NCBI GenBank assembly: GCA_007125435.1
Contig: SLDF01000345.1
Span: forward strand, 1 to 9,742
Direction: 5' to 3'
Source of the DNA: Saprospiraceae bacterium
Lineage (GTDB): Bacteria > Bacteroidota > Bacteroidia > Chitinophagales > Saprospiraceae
Length of the DNA stretch: 9,742 bases
Of this stretch, positions 1 through 8,027 are shown piece after piece. How positions within the stretch are numbered: the stretch's first letter is position 1; the number at the start of each line of letters is the position of its first letter. The notes under the pieces are model-generated. The model did not search any database, was not told where the DNA came from, and saw nothing but the letters and a program-made list of their open reading frames with translations. The position numbers were made by a program, and so were the translations under genes.

Positions 1-46
1 AATTCTCTAAGCTCCAGATGATTTCAGGAGATATTAGATGTAGCCT
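1..46 (+). repeat. Left copy of diverged 46-bp inverted repeat
   Basis: Bases 1-46 match the reverse complement of 9626-9671 at 39 of 46 positions without a gap. Mismatches fall at positions 10, 18, 20, 22, 30, 31 and 39. Similarity fades after base 46, and the other end is cut by the window edge, so the full element is probably longer. The differences show no third-codon-position bias in the frames I compared, so I treat it as a nucleotide-level dispersed repeat rather than a shared protein segment. Confidence 0.75.
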
Positions 47-104
47 GGTGATTGAACAAAATCAAGCAAAGCGACTTATTTTGAAGCCATTTGAAGCCGT
101 AATA

Positions 105-137
105 CCCGCCTGCTGCCATCGACAGGTGGCGGGCAGG
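105..137. repeat. GC-rich palindromic (REP-like) element
   Basis: CCCGCC at 105-110 pairs with GGCGGG at 128-133. After a two-base mismatch on each side, CTG (113-115) pairs with CAG (123-125) around a seven-base loop. The element is far more GC-rich than its AT-rich surroundings and is followed by GCAGG. Short GC-rich palindromes of this flavour occur as dispersed intergenic repeats in Bacteroidota. Membership in such a family is inference from appearance. It lacks a T-run directly after the stem, so it is a poor intrinsic terminator. Confidence 0.5.
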
Positions 138-255
138 GATTTTCTAATGCATAATCCGGGGTAAAATAAAACCACAATGTAAAATGTACGCTCTAAGCCA
201 TTCATATTAACATAATAAAAACTTTTAATGGCATATACATATTATAAATATTTGT

Positions 256-263
256 TATATTTG
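256..263 (+). promoter_or_regulatory. Candidate Bacteroidota -7 promoter element
   Basis: TATATTTG is an exact match to the TAnnTTTG -7 consensus of Bacteroidota primary-sigma promoters. It sits about 130 bp before the glucosaminidase start, the only gene downstream on this strand. No TTG-type -33 element is visible at the expected spacing, so this rests on one motif in AT-rich DNA. Confidence 0.35.
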
Positions 264-390
264 TGCTTAATAAGCGAATCTTTAATGTTCCTATTTTGAT
301 AGCGATTTTATTAAGTAGGAATAAGTTATAATTTGATGTTAGTGCGTTACATACTATTGACAAAGCAAATTCACAATAAAGGGTAAGGTC

Positions 391-1653
391 ATGAAGGAGA
401 TAATAATCAGTACGTTTTTACTCTTATTTTTGTGCACCGGTGTGATGGCACAAAGGCAAGTATTCGAAGCATATGCTGATAAGTATAGTGCAATCGCCGT
501 TTCAGAAATGCATAGAACAGGGATTCCTGCGAGTATTAAACTAGCTCAAGCACTTTTAGAGTCCAATGCCGGTAGAAGTGAGCTTGCACGCAAGGCGAAT
601 AATCATTTCGGCATAAAATGCGGTGGTGATTGGAATGGAAAGACCTATCATAAAGAAGATGATGATTATCGGAATGGTAGATTAGTCAAATCTTGTTTTC
701 GAGTATTCAAAAGTGTAGAAGAGTCATTTGTGGCCCATTCAGAGTTTCTACGCAATCCGAGTAAGTACAGTAGATATAATTTTTTATTTTCATACGAATC
801 TACGGATTATAAGTCCTGGGCACATGGTCTTAAGAAAGCAGGCTACGCTACTGCTCCTACATATGCACAGCGATTGATCAAATTGATAGAGGATTATGAA
901 CTGTACAAATATGACCAAGCCATTGATCATGTACCTGATATGCCGGTGGTAGCAAACCTCGGTTCTAAGGGTAAGTCTATGAACAATGCAATGCTTCCGC
1001 GTAAACAAAAATTTAATAACGGTGTGCGTATGGTATATGCTATGCACGGTGAAAGTGTATCAGACCTGGCTGAAAGGCATAGCGTTGATCAAAAAAGAAT
1101 AATACGATATAATGAGCATATTAGTAGTCAAGAAGAAGAGCTGACCTATGGAGATAGAATATATTTCTCTAGAAAGCGCGGACGTTACAGAGGGAAACAG
1201 TCTACATATAAAATGAGAGAAGGTGAGGAACTTATAGATGTGGCTCAAAAGTTTGGTATCAGACTTCGTAGTTTGCGTTATAAGAATAGATTGAAAGAAG
1301 GGCAAGAGCCTGCTACCGGTGAGGTCATATATCTTAAATCAAGAAGAAAAAGATCTGATGTTGTCAAACTTTCCTCAAGCAAGCTTCAAAGAAGCAATGA
1401 TCGAAATCAAGGCACAGATCAAGAAACTGTTGAAGAGTTGGAAATCAATGAAATGGTACTAGCTCATAATGAGGATATTGAGAACCCTGAGGTAAGTGAC
1501 CAAGGCAAAGGCCATCAGACCTATACAGTGCAAGCAGGCGATACACTATACAGCATATCAAGAAAATTCAACCTTAGTGTATATGAGTTAAAGTCAAAGA
1601 ATACATTGACTGACGATACTATTTCAATTGGTCAATTGTTATTAATTCCTTAG
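391..1653 (+). CDS. Secreted GH73 glucosaminidase with C-terminal LysM domains
   Basis: Predicted peptidoglycan hydrolase, 420 aa. A Sec signal peptide (residues 1-20, hydrophobic ILLFL-type core, cleavage after VMA) begins right at the chosen ATG; no lipobox is seen. Residues about 25-172 form a FlgJ/GH73-type N-acetylglucosaminidase domain. ALLESNAGRSELA carries the likely catalytic Glu57, followed by NNHFGIKC (70-77) and the typical SYESTDYKSWAHGLKKAGYA region. Residues about 211-258 and 272-316 look like divergent LysM repeats, and 377-419 is a clear LysM (YTVQAGDTLYSIS... IGQLLLIP), so the C-terminus should bind glycan chains. A charged linker (317-375) precedes the last LysM. The family cleaves the GlcNAc-MurNAc backbone in the periplasm or at the surface, for cell separation or wall remodelling. 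The next gene starts 9 bp after the stop, suggesting co-transcription. Family assignment is firm; the exact cellular role is not. Confidence 0.93.
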   Translation: MKEIIISTFLLLFLCTGVMAQRQVFEAYADKYSAIAVSEMHRTGIPASIKLAQALLESNAGRSELARKANNHFGIKCGGDWNGKTYHKEDDDYRNGRLVKSCFRVFKSVEESFVAHSEFLRNPSKYSRYNFLFSYESTDYKSWAHGLKKAGYATAPTYAQRLIKLIEDYELYKYDQAIDHVPDMPVVANLGSKGKSMNNAMLPRKQKFNNGVRMVYAMHGESVSDLAERHSVDQKRIIRYNEHISSQEEELTYGDRIYFSRKRGRYRGKQSTYKMREGEELIDVAQKFGIRLRSLRYKNRLKEGQEPATGEVIYLKSRRKRSDVVKLSSSKLQRSNDRNQGTDQETVEELEINEMVLAHNEDIENPEVSDQGKGHQTYTVQAGDTLYSISRKFNLSVYELKSKNTLTDDTISIGQLLLIP

Positions 1654-1662
1654 ATTTGCAGT

Positions 1663-2385
1663 ATGAAAAAGCTACTTACATCTTCTTTATATATTGTTTT
1701 ATTAGGACTAATGGTTCATGATCTAAGTGCGCAGAGCTATGCATTCGGCCTGAAACTAGGTCCATCTGCAGGGTATCAATTATGGGACGGCAGACCTAGA
1801 AACAACTCATTACTATTCAGATATCATGCAGCAGCATTTATAGAGACTCATGATAATGTTTCTGATGCTTACTCTTTGTTTTTGCAGGCGGGCTATCATG
1901 TTAGAGGAAGTGCGGTTAGGTTTCCCGGAGGCAGGACAGATGCAGATAACATTGCCATCCCTGCTTTTACTTCAGCTCTTCAGTTTGAAAACATTTCAGT
2001 GGTTGTAGGTGCAAAGCAAAAATTTGACTTGGATACTGATAAAAAGTGGTTTTATTCCTTGGGGATAAGAGGTGATTACACGGTTAACTATAATCTTCAA
2101 AGCTTTCAAGGATTTGAAGGTGGTATTCGCCCCTTTAACTATGGTATAAATGTTGGAGGAGGAGTAGAATGGGCTTTACAAGAGCTGATTGGTCTCACTT
2201 TTGAATTAACGATAAGCCCCGACTTTAGTCGACAAATTTATGTGCCTCCCTTACAAAATTTTCCTGACCCTTTCACTGGTAATCTAAGGACTTTGCCTGA
2301 ACAAAATATTAGAAATGCTACTGTAGAACTTTCTGTTGGTTTAAGATTCCTTAGAAAGATAGAATATATAGAAGACTATTGGTAA
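1663..2385 (+). CDS. Small outer-membrane beta-barrel protein (hypothetical)
   Basis: 240 aa with a signal peptide (residues 1-23, cleavage after LSA before QSY). The mature part is a run of alternating aromatic/aliphatic strands with glycines (FGLKLGPSAGYQL, SLFLQAGYHVRG, ISVVVGAKQKF, WFYSLGIRGDYT, YGINVGGGVEWA, LTFELTISPDF, ATVELSVGLRFL). This is the pattern of the small 8-stranded-type outer-membrane barrels (PorT/OmpW-like fold) that are abundant in Bacteroidota. No catalytic motif is visible and I cannot name a specific family. It follows the glucosaminidase by 9 bp with no terminator between, so the two are probably one transcript; a shared envelope role is inference. It ends with a short tail (KIEYIEDYW) after the last strand, rather than on an aromatic strand end. 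No good terminator was found after it. Confidence 0.8.
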   Translation: MKKLLTSSLYIVLLGLMVHDLSAQSYAFGLKLGPSAGYQLWDGRPRNNSLLFRYHAAAFIETHDNVSDAYSLFLQAGYHVRGSAVRFPGGRTDADNIAIPAFTSALQFENISVVVGAKQKFDLDTDKKWFYSLGIRGDYTVNYNLQSFQGFEGGIRPFNYGINVGGGVEWALQELIGLTFELTISPDFSRQIYVPPLQNFPDPFTGNLRTLPEQNIRNATVELSVGLRFLRKIEYIEDYW

Positions 2386-2998
2386 TAGATGACCAGTTTT
2401 CTGTTTTTCATTTTGTCTATTATTCTTTCTTGACCGAATTTAAATATTAGGTTATATGCTACGTGCTAGCAATGCTCGACCCACTAAGGCGTGATTCATT
2501 TCTATTAATCTCTAGGTCTAGAATTAGTACGATACTTTTCATAATATAGAATCAAGTGCTATGATACTATTAGCAATACAAACCATTTCTTCATTATAAA
2601 GCTTTCTTGCTTTCTTGTGCTATTATAATTCACAATATTGTAGCTTGTAAATAATTAAGCTGTCTGCTGATATATTGCGCGTGAAATAAAGTCCAATATG
2701 ATATTTTGATACTGATAGAAGTATTATATTTATGTGGTTGTAATATAATTGTATAGCCAATTTTTTTTATATAGACTAGAGGTAATCAGATACTGGATAC
2801 TATTAATTAGTATTATTGCTATAATAGAATATTTGAGGCTGGTAGAAAATATATTGTGTTTTAATTTGAAGTTTAAAATATAAAAATTGGGTGCTAAAAT
2901 TATATATCAAATAATTGCTATTATCATATCATAAAGTTGGAGATATAGCATTATATTTATAGCATTGAATCATTAATTAATTTAAACGAGTAGAAAAT
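2386..2998. other. 613-bp AT-rich intergenic region
   Basis: No gene or RNA gene is recognisable on either strand. Small structures seen are: a tandem pair GCTTTCTT (2601-2608, 2609-2616); an inverted repeat ATACTA/TAGTAT with a 5-base spacer (2797-2813); a run of eight or more T at 2761-2768; and a 9-base direct repeat TATAGCATT (2944-2952, 2958-2966) shortly before the dehydrogenase start. No exact TAnnTTTG promoter was found, although TATATTTA (2952-2959) differs only in its last base. Confidence 0.6.
2944..2966 (+). repeat. 9-bp direct repeat upstream of the dehydrogenase
   Basis: TATAGCATT occurs at 2944-2952 and 2958-2966, starts 14 bp apart, ending 32 bp before the acyl-CoA dehydrogenase ATG. 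The spacing does not match a helical turn of 10-11 bp. It could be a regulator site or chance in AT-rich DNA. Confidence 0.3.
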
Positions 2999-4798
2999 AT
3001 GTCAAGCGAAGTAAAACAAGAAGGCGTGTTAAAAGGTGGTGAGTTCATCATCAAAGACAGCGATCATAAAAATGTTTATATTCCAGAGGATATTAATGAA
3101 GAGCAAAAAATGATTGCTCAGATGTGTGAAGACTTTGTTTTGTCAGAGATTTATTCCAAAGTAGAAGACATCGAAAGTCTAAAGGAAGGGGCAGCAAATA
3201 ATATTGTGGAAAAGATGGGTGAGATTGGTATTTTAGGTGCACACATGCCATCAGAATATGGCGGCATGGAGTTAGATACCAACACTAATACAATTATAAG
3301 CGAAAAGATTGGACCTTCAGGATCCATGGCCGTTGCTTTTGCAGCTCATATTGGAATAGGCATGTTGCCAATTTTTTACTTTGGTACTGACGACCAAAAG
3401 TCAAAATACCTTCCTAAGTTAGCAACAGGAGAGTTGAAAGCTTCTTATTGCCTGACAGAGCCGGATTCCGGTTCTGATGCTTTGGCAGCAAAAACAAAGG
3501 CTATTCTTTCTGACGATGGGAAGCATTATCTATTAACCGGTCAAAAAATGTGGATTACCAATGCCGGATTCGCAGATGTCTTTATTGTATTTGCTCAGAT
3601 TGATGGCGATAAGTTTACAGGATTTATAGTCGATAAAGAGACAGAAGGTCTAAGTCTGGGAGAAGAAGAGCCTAAAATGGGTATTAAGGGAAGTTCAACC
3701 CGTCAAGTGTTTTTCGATAACGCTAAAGTACCAGTTGATAATGTGTTAGGAGAAATTGGAAAAGGGCACCATATTGCGTTTAACGTGCTTAACATTGGCC
3801 GTTTTAAATTAGGGGCTTTGTGCCTCGGTGGCTCAAAAATGAGTTGTCAAACAGCTATACAATATGCCAATGAGCGACATCAGTTTGGTCAGCCCATTGG
3901 AAACTTTGGAGCTATTAAAACCAAGTTGGCAGAACAAGCTATAAAAATCTTTGCACTTGAGAGTGCTCAATATCGTGTTTCAGACTTGATGCAGAAAGCA
4001 AAATCCTTTCATTTAGAAGAGGGGAGCAGTTTTTCAGAGTCTACACTGAAAGCAGCAGAAGACTATTCGATTGAGTGTTCTATTCTCAAGGTTGCCGGAT
4101 CAGAAGTGTTGGACTTTGTAGTAGATGAAACCGTACAGGTTCATGGTGGTATTGGCTTCTCTGAAGAATATACTGCAGCTAGAGCTTACAGAGACTCTCG
4201 CATCAACAGAATCTATGAAGGTACCAATGAGATTAACCGTCTGCTTATGGTAGATATGTTATTTAGAAAGGCGATGAAAGGCCACTTAGACCTCGTCGGT
4301 CCTGCCTGGGATGTTCAGAAAGAATTGTCTTCTATGCCATCAATGGAAAAACTAGAAGGGAGTTATGCTGCTGAGAAAAAGGCCATAAAAGATTTCAAGA
4401 AAATTGCACTTATGGTGGCTGGAGCAGCAGCAAAAAAGCAGATGGATGGAGAGTTAAATTTAAAGGAAGAGCAGGAGGTTGTAATGAACGTTTCTGACAT
4501 TCTTATTGATACATTTATGGCAGAGTCACTTCTTTTAAGAGTATTAAAACTTAGTGAAAATGACTTAAAGTCCAATATAGATATTTACAATACCATTCTT
4601 AGGCAGTTTTGTCACGATGCACAAGCCAGGATTCAGAAATACGCCACTGATGCGCTTGGCTCGTTTGCTGACGGAGATCTTTTGAAAGTTTTGACGCTAG
4701 GGCTCAAGCGCTTCACAAAATATCCTATAGAGAATGTTAAGGTGAATCGCAGACAAATTGCTGATTACCTATTACAAGCGAATAAATACAGTCTTTAA
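2999..4798 (+). CDS. Acyl-CoA dehydrogenase, VLCAD/ACAD9-like long form
   Basis: 599-aa FAD-dependent acyl-CoA dehydrogenase. It catalyses the first step of beta-oxidation (acyl-CoA to trans-2-enoyl-CoA), passing electrons to electron-transfer flavoprotein; cytoplasmic, no signal peptide. Both family signatures are present: CLTEPDSGSDALA (151-163) and the C-terminal QVHGGIGFSEEY (380-391) followed by INRIYEGTNEINR, in which Glu407 is the expected catalytic base. WITNAG (185-190) and RHQFGQPIGNFG (293-304) match the flavin and substrate segments. At about 600 aa it is well over the 380-aa short-chain enzymes. The extra residues 425-599 form a helical C-terminal region like that of very-long-chain/ACAD9 enzymes, suggesting long acyl chains; chain length is inference. 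It stands alone here, without adjacent thiolase or hydratase genes, and ends in a strong terminator. The start was chosen because the conserved N-terminal segment (VLKGGEFIIKD) follows at once. Confidence 0.93.
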   Translation: MSSEVKQEGVLKGGEFIIKDSDHKNVYIPEDINEEQKMIAQMCEDFVLSEIYSKVEDIESLKEGAANNIVEKMGEIGILGAHMPSEYGGMELDTNTNTIISEKIGPSGSMAVAFAAHIGIGMLPIFYFGTDDQKSKYLPKLATGELKASYCLTEPDSGSDALAAKTKAILSDDGKHYLLTGQKMWITNAGFADVFIVFAQIDGDKFTGFIVDKETEGLSLGEEEPKMGIKGSSTRQVFFDNAKVPVDNVLGEIGKGHHIAFNVLNIGRFKLGALCLGGSKMSCQTAIQYANERHQFGQPIGNFGAIKTKLAEQAIKIFALESAQYRVSDLMQKAKSFHLEEGSSFSESTLKAAEDYSIECSILKVAGSEVLDFVVDETVQVHGGIGFSEEYTAARAYRDSRINRIYEGTNEINRLLMVDMLFRKAMKGHLDLVGPAWDVQKELSSMPSMEKLEGSYAAEKKAIKDFKKIALMVAGAAAKKQMDGELNLKEEQEVVMNVSDILIDTFMAESLLLRVLKLSENDLKSNIDIYNTILRQFCHDAQARIQKYATDALGSFADGDLLKVLTLGLKRFTKYPIENVKVNRRQIADYLLQANKYSL

Positions 4799-4802
4799 AA
4801 GT

Positions 4803-4838
4803 AAAAAATGCAAGAGATACCATCTCTTGCATTTTTTT
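4803..4838 (+). terminator. Strong intrinsic terminator after the dehydrogenase
   Basis: A perfect 16-bp stem lies 4 bp after the stop codon: 4803-4818 (A-run then TGCAAGAGAT) pairs with 4822-4837 around the three-base loop ACC. The 3' arm ends in seven T. Because the 5' arm starts with six A, the hairpin could also stop transcription from the opposite strand, though no opposing gene lies nearby. Confidence 0.93.
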
Positions 4839-4885
4839 ATATCCAATTATAAAGTCTTATTTCCTAATACTAATGTAAAGCTTTC

Positions 4886-4893
4886 TATCTTTG
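4886..4893 (+). promoter_or_regulatory. Candidate Bacteroidota -7 promoter element
   Basis: TATCTTTG followed by CA matches the TAnnTTTG consensus exactly. It lies between the strong terminator and the TonB-receptor gene, where a promoter is required. It implies a leader of roughly 120-150 nt. No -33 TTG is seen at the standard distance. The leader holds a weak inverted repeat ATATGC/GCATAT (4915-4920, 4936-4941). Confidence 0.45.
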
Positions 4894-5039
4894 CAATTCT
4901 TTTTTCGTGCCGACATATGCATTATGGTACAAATAGCATATTTCTATTTTTAATAATCACAATAGTACCTCAGGTGCATAAATAGGTTTAAAGACAATTG
5001 ACTTAATAGTTTTTCACGACTTTGAATGTATTGAATTTT

Positions 5040-7322
5040 ATGAATAAGAGAATCGTGCTTTTGGCCATTTGCTTAGGTTTAGCATTTAGCGCACTAGCAC
5101 AAAGGGGTGGTATCATAAGAGGTAATGTTTATGAGAAAGAAACAGGTCAACCTATAGGTTATGTTTCTGTAGGCCTTGAGGGTACAACATATGGTACCGA
5201 TACTAATGATGAAGGTTTCTTCACCTTAGCAGATGTTCCTCCAGGTGATTATGAACTTATAGCTACTTATATAGGCTATCAGGAATACGTTCTAAATGTT
5301 AAAGTTACTTCCGGTTCAATAATTTATAAGAACATCTATCTTGAAGATGCAGGTGTCGAGCTTGATCAAGTCGAAATTTCTGCTACCAGCGATCAATCAA
5401 GAGTACAAACACAGGTGTCAAAAATTGTAGCCACGAAGAAAGACATAAAGGCTATGCCCTCAGCCTCGGGTGATGCTGATATTGCTCAGTATCTTACTAT
5501 TTTACCGGGTGTCATTACTTCAGGAGATCAGGGCGGTCAGATTTTTATAAGGGGAGGTTCTCCGGTCCAAAACCGTATAATGCTTGATGGTATTACTATT
5601 TTCAACCCATTTCACAGTATCGGATTTTTCTCAGTTTTTGAAACAGAAACTATTCGTAGTGCTGATATTTTCACAGGTGGATTTAACGCTGAGCATGGAG
5701 GTAGAGTATCTGCCATTGTAGATATCAGGACAAGAGAGGGGAATAAGAAACGTCTTAGTGGTATGGTTTCTGCCAGTCCTTTTCAGGCAAGGGCTATTTT
5801 AGAAGGGCCACTTGTACCGCTTAAAGAGAGTGGGGGAGGCAGTACTTCCTTTCTACTTACGGGCAAGCACTCCTACCTTGATCGGACTTCGCCAGTGTTA
5901 TACAACTACGCTACAGAAAACGGAGAGGGTCTACCTTTTGCTTTTTCTGACCTTTATGGAAAGGTATCGTTTGTAGCAGAAAATGGCTCTAAACTTAACT
6001 TGTTCGGATTTAATTTCACAGATAGGGTCAATATCCCAGGACTTAATGAAATCGAATGGTCAAATCTTGGGATTGGTACCAACTTTCGGATTATACCTTC
6101 TCAGTCTAATGTTGTCATAGGCGGTTTTATTTCATACACCGATTACTCTATAAGACAGGATGAATTGGATTTTGATACCAGAGAGTCCAATCTAAATGGA
6201 TTTAATATTGGATTAGACTTTTCTTACTACGGACTGAATACTGATGTGACATACGGCTTGGAACTTATTGGTTTTACGACTGATTTTAGGTTTAGATCTC
6301 CACTAGGCTTCACGACCAATTTTATTGAAAACAACACTGAGTCAGCAGCATTTATCAAACTTACTCACCGAGTAGGACCGTGGATTTTTGAGCCGGGATT
6401 TAGGGTGCAATACTATGCCAGTTTGAATACGATTTCACCAGAGCCAAGGCTTAGTGCTAAATGGAATATCACTGATAATTTCCGCTTTAAATTTGCAGGT
6501 GGATTATATTCTCAAAACTTAATCAGCACGGTCAATGAAAGGGATATTGTGAATTTATTCGTAGGATTCTTATCGAGCCCGAGTGAATCTTTGAATTTTT
6601 TAAATACAGGCATGCCTGCTGATGATCGCATCCAACGTGCCATTCATGCCATTGGAGGATTTGAAATTGATGTCAATAATCAATGGACTGTTAACATCGA
6701 GCCCTATATCAAAAGATTTACTCAGCTTATTAATTTGAATAGGATAAAGCTTAGGGTTAACGATCCTAATTTCGCAACTGAAATTGGTGACGCTTACGGT
6801 ATTGACTTTCTTGTAAAGTATGCCGGCAAAAACTCTTCTCTCTGGACAGCTTATTCATTGGGGAGAGTATTCAGAGATGATGGGATTCAATTGTACCCTG
6901 CTAACTTTGATAGAAGACACAACCTAAATGTGGTTTACACCCGTATTTTTGGTAATCAAAACAATTGGGAGGTCAGCCTAAGATGGAACTATGGAACAGG
7001 GTTTCCGTTTACGCAGACTCAAGGGTTCTTTCAAAATCAAAACGTATCAAGTGGGGTTAACTTTGACTATCTTAGAGACAATAACGATCTTAATATCATC
7101 TATGCTGACGAGAGAAACGGCGGTAGGTTACCTGACTTCCACAGACTGGATGCTTCGATTAAAAAGGTAACTGATATTCGTAAAAACCTTACACTTGAGA
7201 CGACATTGGCCGTTACCAATGTGTATAACAGAAACAATATTTTTTACCTGGAAAGAATAACTAATAACAGGGTTGATCAATTGCCAATCTTGCCTAGTAT
7301 TAATATGAGTTTATTCTTTTGA
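5040..7322 (+). CDS. TonB-dependent receptor with CarboxypepD-like N-terminal domain
   Basis: Outer-membrane active transporter, 760 aa from the chosen start. An in-frame ATG at 5022 adds six residues. I prefer 5040 because it begins directly with MNKR plus a hydrophobic core and an ALA cleavage site (residues 1-20), a compact Sec signal. Residues about 24-109 form the carboxypeptidase-D regulatory-like beta-sandwich (IIRGNVYEKETGQPIGYVSV... IGYQEY). Residues about 125-232 are the TonB plug (LPGVITSGDQGGQ, RGGSPVQNRIMLDG, FNAEHGGRVSAIVDIRT), and the rest is a 22-strand-type barrel ending in the aromatic strand NMSLFF. It is shorter than SusC proteins (about 1000 aa) and no SusD partner adjoins it, so a polysaccharide-locus role is unlikely. 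The substrate cannot be read from the sequence; no clear TonB box was identified. It is isolated between its own likely promoter and a gap of 105 bp. Confidence 0.92.
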   Translation: MNKRIVLLAICLGLAFSALAQRGGIIRGNVYEKETGQPIGYVSVGLEGTTYGTDTNDEGFFTLADVPPGDYELIATYIGYQEYVLNVKVTSGSIIYKNIYLEDAGVELDQVEISATSDQSRVQTQVSKIVATKKDIKAMPSASGDADIAQYLTILPGVITSGDQGGQIFIRGGSPVQNRIMLDGITIFNPFHSIGFFSVFETETIRSADIFTGGFNAEHGGRVSAIVDIRTREGNKKRLSGMVSASPFQARAILEGPLVPLKESGGGSTSFLLTGKHSYLDRTSPVLYNYATENGEGLPFAFSDLYGKVSFVAENGSKLNLFGFNFTDRVNIPGLNEIEWSNLGIGTNFRIIPSQSNVVIGGFISYTDYSIRQDELDFDTRESNLNGFNIGLDFSYYGLNTDVTYGLELIGFTTDFRFRSPLGFTTNFIENNTESAAFIKLTHRVGPWIFEPGFRVQYYASLNTISPEPRLSAKWNITDNFRFKFAGGLYSQNLISTVNERDIVNLFVGFLSSPSESLNFLNTGMPADDRIQRAIHAIGGFEIDVNNQWTVNIEPYIKRFTQLINLNRIKLRVNDPNFATEIGDAYGIDFLVKYAGKNSSLWTAYSLGRVFRDDGIQLYPANFDRRHNLNVVYTRIFGNQNNWEVSLRWNYGTGFPFTQTQGFFQNQNVSSGVNFDYLRDNNDLNIIYADERNGGRLPDFHRLDASIKKVTDIRKNLTLETTLAVTNVYNRNNIFYLERITNNRVDQLPILPSINMSLFF

Positions 7323-7427
7323 ATAGACTCTTACTTAGTCATTCAAATGAGTCGGTTATGACTTTCTTTTACATATACATAATGTACATGTTTTGCTATT
7401 CAAGTTAAATCATCTTAATCTTTCATT

Positions 7428-7973
7428 ATGTCTACACGTTCCTGGAAAACTTTGAGAAAAGATCCGCCTGTTGATCTCAAATTATTCGAGGCTCACTTTC
7501 AATACCTGATTAACCCAAGGAATGATAAGGAAGTAAAAATCGTACGTCTACATTCGCGGCATGCTGCCAATATCATTTGTATAGATAAAAAAGGCTTTTT
7601 CGTTTTTGTCAGACAACTACGTTATGGATCCATGAAGCAAAGCCTCGAGATTCCTGGTGGATTAGTTGACGATGGTGAAGACTTATTGAGTGCTGCTAAG
7701 CGAGAACTGCAGGAAGAGACTGGCTACACATCTAACTCCTGGCAGAAAATCAATACTATTTATTCAAACTCTGTTTTTCTTGACAGTCTCGTTGTTCATT
7801 TCTTGTGTAAAGATGCTGAACTCACCCATAGTTTAAAGCTTGACGATGCCGAAGATATCGAAGTTGTCCTGATGAGCGAACAAGAAGTCCTATCTGCCCT
7901 CAGGCAGGGTAAAATCGATCATCCTCATAGCATATCGGCTTTGTCGTACTACTTTATGTTTGTGCGTGATTAA
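7428..7973 (+). CDS. Nudix hydrolase
   Basis: 181-aa cytoplasmic hydrolase of nucleoside diphosphate derivatives. Residues 78-100 carry a complete Nudix box GX5EX7REUXEEXGU (Gly78, Glu84, Arg92-Glu93, Glu96-Glu97, Gly99, Tyr100), with the metal-binding glutamates intact. It is preceded by the usual beta-strand and SLEIPGG turn. Overall size and layout resemble ADP-ribose-pyrophosphatase-like members. However, the proline that often marks ADP-ribose enzymes about 16 residues after the box is absent (the position is Val116). The segment YSNSVFLDSLVVHFLC instead resembles the NPAF-type loop of other bacterial Nudix proteins, so the substrate is open. It needs Mg2+ or Mn2+ by family rule. Its gene is separated from the TonB receptor by 105 bp with only weak hairpins. 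The start ATG is set by the next upstream in-frame context; no Shine-Dalgarno is seen. Confidence 0.9.
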   Translation: MSTRSWKTLRKDPPVDLKLFEAHFQYLINPRNDKEVKIVRLHSRHAANIICIDKKGFFVFVRQLRYGSMKQSLEIPGGLVDDGEDLLSAAKRELQEETGYTSNSWQKINTIYSNSVFLDSLVVHFLCKDAELTHSLKLDDAEDIEVVLMSEQEVLSALRQGKIDHPHSISALSYYFMFVRD

Positions 7974-8027
7974 TATTATTCTGATTGTATTCTTTTTTTT
8001 CATGATATTAATTTTTACTCTTGATTT

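Larger units (their letters stand above)
1..390. other. Gene-free left flank
   Basis: No convincing gene lies here. It contains the left 46-bp repeat copy, two adjacent 10-base units ending in TTTGAAGCC (79-88 and 89-98), the GC-rich palindrome at 105-137 and a candidate promoter at 256-263. A frame open from base 3 to the stop at 162-164 could be the tail of an upstream gene. However, it runs through the repeat and the palindrome, and I do not recognise its peptide. Confidence 0.6.

Noticed and set aside
3..164. Open frame from the left edge that could be the C-terminus of an upstream gene
   Set aside because: It crosses the 46-bp repeat and the GC-rich palindrome, the peptide is unrecognisable, and the matching repeat copy at the right end shows no coding-type substitution pattern.
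2384..2421. AATAGA/TCTATT pairing after the beta-barrel gene as a terminator
   Set aside because: A 6-bp AT-rich stem with a 26-base loop is not convincing despite nearby T-rich sequence.
4758..4985. 75-codon + frame overlapping the end of the dehydrogenase
   Set aside because: It runs through the strong terminator and the following AT-rich spacer and has a biased Phe/Ile/Lys composition; it is a shadow frame.
7326..7364. GACTC/GAGTC and AGTC/GACT inverted repeats after the TonB receptor as a terminator
   Set aside because: Stems of only 4-5 bp and a weak T-rich tail are not enough to call a terminator.
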